Source of the DNA: Motacilla alba alba
Taxonomy: Eukaryota; Chordata; Aves; Passeriformes; Motacillidae
Reading direction: 5' to 3'
DNA: 64,000 nucleotides
Assembly (NCBI RefSeq): GCF_015832195.1
Contig: NC_052017.1
Location: 68,821,801 to 68,885,800 of the forward strand
The notes under the pieces are model-generated. The model ran no database searches, had not been told where the DNA came from, and was given only the letters and a program-made list of their open reading frames with translations. Every line of letters starts with the position of its first letter. Position 1 is the stretch's first letter. Both the position numbers and the translations under genes were made by a program. Of the stretch, positions 58,901 to 64,000 are shown one piece after another.

Positions 58901-61900
58901 GCACAAGCCATCAAATAGCTAACATGCTCCATGCTGAATTCCAGTATGGCCCACACACACCCCATGCTGGGTTACAGTCAGGCTGTGTCCGTAACAGTGA
59001 GCTAGAACATTATGGCATTGGGACCAAACGTCCAGGCCAGTTGGAGGGAGGCCAGAGAACAGTGGGCTAGTGAATGAGCCTCCTAAATAAGGCAGCAGCC
59101 AGCAAACCATCCACTGGGTATGGTTCCTGGAACACTCCTACTGCCAGACCAGATCCAAAAATTGTTCAGAGAGAGTATCAGTTGCAATGGGCCATGCTCA
59201 TGCCAGAGCATGTGCTAGCAGTGTGCTGGCATAGACTGTCATCTTCCAGGGCCAAAGAAGATGGCCAGGCCTTCTTGGATACACTAGCATGGACTGAGTC
59301 TCAGAGTCTGATTTTTCTCCCTCTGAATAATGATACGACAGCATCCTAGAACGTGGCAACCACAGAACTAGAAAAGCTTTGGGCTGCATCGTCTCCCTGG
59401 GAAGGTGGGAAGGTATATACTGAGTATTTTCTGCCCACTTGGGCTCCCCAAGGTGAGATGAAACCCATCAGCACTTCTGCCTTCATCCAATCTGCTTGGG
59501 GTAGGTATGAAAATATACTTGATTGTTTTCTTCAGTAAAATTTCTTTGGTTTTAAGGTTACTTTTGAAGTTTGTTCAGATTCTTCAAGACTGCTTTACCC
59601 ACACATCTTTCTCAGCGTGAATATGTTTTTGCTAACATGCTCTGGCAAATGACACTCAGGATTTCTTCCCTGATGCCACTGAAGTTTGGAAGTAGCTGAA
59701 TGCAGCTTTGAATATATGTATTTGTTAAGGAAAAAAGGCTTTCTTCTCAGGCCTGCAGAGTTACACATGGAACAAAATATACGGCAGATAGAAATATCTT
59801 GCTTTGTTGTAATTCATGAGTGATTCTCTCAAAAGCACAGTTGTCTACCTACGTAAAACTAGTATCACAAGAGAAGGAGTAGATGCAAAATTGAGTCTGA
59901 CTTTACAGCCATTCTGGCCAAATGTCCTCTTCCAGCCCCAACTGTGTCATCCACAAAAGCTGCAATCTCCACTCCCCTTACCTACATGTCACTGCTATCA
60001 GCCACAGGTCTTTTTGTTCAAGAGAGTCCTAAGGCATCCTTAGCACATTGCACCCAAGTAGCTCAAATTATTTAAATTACAGGGTTTTTCTAAAACAGCT
60101 CATTTGACTGAAATGGTTCAAGAAGCTTTTATTTCAGCAAATCTTCCAGGAGATTGAGAGGGACATTCAGAAGACAGATAGCTATCTACAGTTGAAAGTT
60201 GCGACATCTCCCATAGATGTGGTTCCTTGCTCAGCATCCTAGTTATTAACATAGTATGTTCCCAGTTGGAGGACAGCTCTCCTGGGTACCACCTCTTGCA
60301 CCTTCCCACCACACGTGGGTGGAGCTTAGAAGGAGAGGACGTGCAGGGCAGGCAGCTATGCCTGAACTCTCTTGCTCTAACTCATCTCCTTAGCCACTTT
60401 TTAGAGCCTCATCTGGCTTTTTAGAGAGGCTGCTAACCTTACCTCCTTGAGACTCCTTAGACCATTGCAGCTGCTGCCAAAGGAGCTGAGGCTGCGAAAG
60501 ATATGGGAAGGACAAAAGCAGACCCCAGAAAAGCATGGTTCATCCTTCCCCTTCCTCCCCATTCCTGCCCAGGACTGGCAGCACAAATAACACAGTCCTG
60601 ACCTGCTCATTCCCACAGCTGGAGCAGTGTCTCAGGCATGGCAATGACTGAAGAAAAGGCTGTAAGACAGAGAGGGAGTAGGAAAATGGCACTTTCTACT
60701 TCCAACTCAGACTGTCCTCAGGTTGCTCACAGCAGTCCTGGCATCTGCTGAGCCTGGCAGGGCAAGTGAGGCACACAGAGGCGGTGGCAATGGGGGCAAG
60801 GAATGTAACCTCTTTCTAGAGACCCAAAGAAAGGGAAAAGGGGAAGGTGAGCAAGCCTGAAACCTCAAAGCAGCACCTTACACAGCTGTCTTCTTCCTCA
60901 TTTATTTCTAAACATCATCCTTGTGCTGAGCTCACCCCTCAGAGAGGGAATTTGCTGAGGTAAGTGTCAACTGAAGTGCCCATGCTACAGCTGGGGCTCT
61001 ATGACTTGTTTCCCCCTGCAGTTTATCCACACACTCGCTGCTTTGCCACTTATTGTTATTGCACCACTTACATTTCAGGATATCTCTATCACTCCCCTAG
61101 CTTATAAGCTAAGGAAAGCAGTTGCTGTGCTGCCAGGACCCTATTTGCTTGCCTTTGTCTACGCTTTCCAATACAACTGGCATGAATTAATAAAGAGAAA
61201 TGACACAATACTCCTAGTCACTGATATCCTCCTTTCCTGCCGAACATCACTGTACATCTTTAGGTGATGGAAGATATTTTGGTATCAGAAACAGAGTCAT
61301 ATTCATCTGTATTTCAGACTAACATGACATCAGTGAAATCACAGCCCAGACTGCAAGGTTTGGGTTTGTCTGCCTGCTGCTGACAACAGGATCAGTGAGT
61401 AGTTACCTAACCAAGGGCCAAATGCTGCATTGCTCAGGCACAGAATGGGGTTTTCAAAGTGCCTGGGGAACTTGAGTTCCTAATGAAAATAGCACTTGTA
61501 CCCACAGCCTCACAGGCTCACTCAGAGTTGTCTTTGGCTTCAACAGCAGATAGAGACAGAAGGACCTAGAGTTCTCTGAGTCACGTGTCTGTCCTGTCCC
61601 ATAGACACTTTAATGAAGGAAAAAGTCACTCAGAGCCCTAACATGCAACCAAAAGCAGACAATACTTTATAACCACAGACTAGTCACTCTGAGTCCTGAG
61701 CACCTCTCAAAGGTAACTATATTTTGTCTTAACAGAGGTGACAAGAGATGGGAGAGGTATTATCAAAAGGTGGGTTTCTGGTGCACAGACAAACACCTAA
61801 TGCATCAGGCTGAAAGATCACAACCCATCTGGGGTTTTATGGGTCAAAAGAAGAAAATAAAAAGGAGGGTTCAGGAGGTACAAGTAAGCATAGCTCCATT

Positions 61901-62695
61901 AAATTATCACTAGATACTATATATGTAGACTTGACCTAGTTGAAAAATTACCTACAAGTTGGTCACAAAGTTTAAAAAATTTTAATCCATCAGTTTTAAT
62001 AAATGAAGCTGAAAAGACTTTCCTCCTTTTCTTTGTGTTATTTTTAACTCAAAATTGATGTATACTTGGAGCTATCATTCAGACTATGAATTCAAAGATG
62101 ACAAGAGACAGAGTAAAAGCCAAGGAGGTTCAGCCATGAAATCAAGTCCATAGGACTACTGAAAAGAACAGGACTAGAGAGTTGGCTGGTGCAAAGTGCC
62201 TTCAATCCTTTCAAGCCACTGACTTCCACCTTCTGAGGTAGTTCTTGTTCAAGCCCCTCATCAACTGTTTGGAACCTTACTGCCAAGATCACGAAAAGTT
62301 CCTGGCCCTAACTAGAACTCATCTGTAGCATTGAAAAACCAAACAAATAAAAGGTTGAGGAAACTTTCTTTGTCCTGTGAAATGCAGGGAAGCCAGAGAA
62401 AGGGAATCAGAAATGGCTTTTTTACACCACCGAAACAGAAGGCTGAGACCTCCACTTGTGTGACAGCTGAAGACTCTAAGACATGTAAAATAGCTTGTGG
62501 CAACAGCCTGAAAGTGTCTTGCAATATCGTGTCCTCATTTTGCCTGGACAGATGATGAAACCGCGTTGCACTAACTCAGCTGCTCACTGCAGGCATTGTG
62601 CTGCAGCTCCACAGGCTGTCATTACGTGGGGTGCTGCCTCCTGCCTCTGCTGCCTACACCTCCAGGGCTGAGTGCGGGGCACAGGCAAGGGACAA
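55930..62695. other. Intergenic DNA, no gene seen
   Basis: A T run lies at 55957-55971. Several frames of 60-120 codons occur on both strands without recognisable domains or consistent splice context. One of them is a hydrophobic 88-codon frame at 61001-61267, which I do not recognise. Confidence 0.45.
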
Positions 62696-62699
62696 ACTT

Positions 62700-62785
62700 T
62701 CCACTGGTGTAAAATGGCAGAGCCCCACCAGATTCCCTGAGACCTCATTGATTTACAGCATCTGAAACTATGGCCCCTGCTATGC
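62700..62785. repeat. Ancient amniote interspersed repeat fragment
   Basis: CCACTGGTGTAAAATGGCAG ... CATTGATTTACAGCATCTGA ... TATGGCCCC follows the pattern 'acactggtgtaaatc... cattgatttacaccagctgaggatctggccc' that I recall from an old palindromic repeat of birds and other sauropsids. Family name not assigned. Confidence 0.4.
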
Positions 62786-63051
62786 TTAAAGTCTGAGACA
62801 GGCTTACATTGGACACAAAAGGATACACTTTGGGACACTTTGAAACCTGTGCTGTGCGCAAGCAAGGAGGTAAACGATTCCCAAGATTTTCTGTGAGCCA
62901 TGTACAAGCACACATTGTGCACCGAGTGCAAGCAGGCTTCACCAGACACACAGACACAGAATACGCTCCCTGGGATGTGCCAGGGTGAAGAAGAGATTTC
63001 TAAGGCACTTCATTTTTACTGGAAACTCTGCGCCAGTCCTCCCACATGCAG

Positions 63052-63215
63052 CGCAGTGTGCACTCCTCGTAACCGGCATTGTCTGAACTTGTGGTATTTT
63101 AATAAACCTTCCTGCCAAGCCAAAGACGCTCTAAGACACATCACCTTTGTCCAGAGGAGGATCCCAGCTGCAGCGAAGTCCAGAGAGTGTGAGCTCTGCT
63201 GCAAACCAACACATA
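63052..63215 (+). other. CpG-enriched, cysteine-rich exon-like frame or LTR fragment
   Basis: The segment is bounded by CTCCCACATGCAG (ending 63051) and a good donor-like ACATAG|GTATGT. The frame across it is open and Cys/Arg-rich (AVCTPRNRHCLNLWYF, later SRECELCCKP). It holds about five CpGs (one more lies just upstream), clearly more than the surroundings. It also contains TTTTAATAAACCTTCCTGCC, which looks like the poly(A) signal and R/U5 start of a retroviral LTR, followed by AGGATCCCAGCTGCAGCGAA. An LTR remnant explains the CpG excess and the AATAAA. An exon explains the boundaries. Neither is proven, and no second LTR or retroviral gene lies in the window. Confidence 0.2.
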
Positions 63216-63219
63216 GGTA

Positions 63220-64000
63220 TGTTAAACAAGTTCTATTAAAAATAACTGCTCTCCGTACTGCCTGGAGTGGAAGGGAGCACAGGCTGTTTAGAGAGGGCAC
63301 ATGAGAGTGACAGATTGCAACAAAAAGTCCTTTCACTGTACACAGAGGAAAATGAGACAGTACAAATGAATACCTCTTTTTTATTTCATAGGGACAGGTT
63401 GGCAAAAGCAGATTATTGGGATTGGGCTGCACAGAAGAGAGGAATTCTCTTTTTTTTCAGGAATCACGATTCATCTTCATTATTCAGTCACTCAAGCTTC
63501 CTTGGAAACAGAGTGCCACTGAGTTATGGCAGTCATAGATTAATTCAGTTGAAAAATATACATATAATAACGAAATAAAGTAAAGCTGGTCTTCTTGTGC
63601 AGCCCTACCAAGAGACAGCCAGACAAAAGTATAAAAAAATTGACTGTCTGGCCAAGAATGAAATTGCTGGCAAGTCTGGTTTCAACCCTGCTATTAGCTT
63701 TCTTGCAGCTGCTTCAACTACCCAAGCAGTACTGAGATAAGTGCATTGTCTGAAGTCCTTTCTCTTTCTAATTGGAGGTAGTATATTTATTTGCATATAG
63801 CTTATTTCTGATTAAAACCTCATCTGAAAGAACTTAGGAGCTAACAGTCAGCCACCTTAAACTAAACAAAATACAAATTAAACAAAATCCAAGGGTTTTG
63901 ATTCCAAACAAGGCACTCAGAAGCGTTCCTGCATTTCAGCATGAGCCTCGTGCTTCCTCTGTGGGCAGAGGCCTCTCCAGCTGCATGGCACATGGGGCAG
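63220..64000. other. Intergenic DNA, no gene seen
   Basis: AT-rich, with an octamer-like ATTTGCAT at 63789-63796. The last 60 bases become GC-richer, but nothing identifiable starts before the window ends. Confidence 0.45.

Noticed and set aside
61001..61267. Hydrophobic 88-codon frame resembling a membrane protein
   Set aside because: It ends in ordinary intergenic sequence with no donor or conserved continuation, and I recognise no family.

Overview
The window looks like gene-poor vertebrate DNA, most likely from a bird. It is AT-rich and CpG-poor, with no operons or long uninterrupted genes. The only clear retroposons are three CR1 LINE pieces, each ending in the short CR1 tail (variants of ATTCTATGAT); nothing looks like Alu, L1 or B1. 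There are also worn MIR-like and other old amniote repeats. Species assignment is inference. The longest open frames are chance openings or lie in repeats.

Layout. Positions 1-289 hold a strong splice acceptor and a 90-codon frame that could be the terminal (or penultimate) exon of a gene entering from the left. A possible 3' UTR with two AATAAA signals follows. From about 1.5 to 15.6 kb I see no gene, only an antisense pair of overlapping frames at 5.6-5.9 kb, a purine-rich tract at 8.6-9.1 kb and a (CA)n microsatellite at 13.75 kb. A 1.4 kb internally deleted CR1 lies at 15.65-17.03 kb. The stretch 17-27 kb has no gene. At 27.2-28.0 kb is an AT-rich block with SOX, TCF and homeodomain-type motifs (candidate conserved enhancer), followed by an isolated exon-like frame at 28.37-28.54 kb. 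CR1 3' ends lie at 30.0 and 38.5 kb. Two diverged direct copies of an unfamiliar ~160 bp element with a hairpin at its head lie at 35.5 and 40.2 kb, with a near-consensus CTCF-type motif between them at 39.23 kb. A palindromic MITE-like element lies at 45.34 kb and MIR-like SINE remnants at 45.2 and 46.7 kb. The best candidate regulatory block is 51.5-52.6 kb. The last 10 kb hold a pyrimidine/CA simple repeat, more old palindromic repeat fragments, and a CpG-enriched cysteine-rich frame at 63.05-63.22 kb that could be an LTR fragment or an exon.

Functional reading. I could not establish a set of genes working together. The simplest model is the 3' edge of one gene followed by a gene desert with candidate distal regulatory elements and old transposon debris. 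I found no convincing new biological system. The two-copy hairpin element and the 51.5-52.6 kb block are the most worthwhile follow-ups. All motif and repeat assignments were made by eye.
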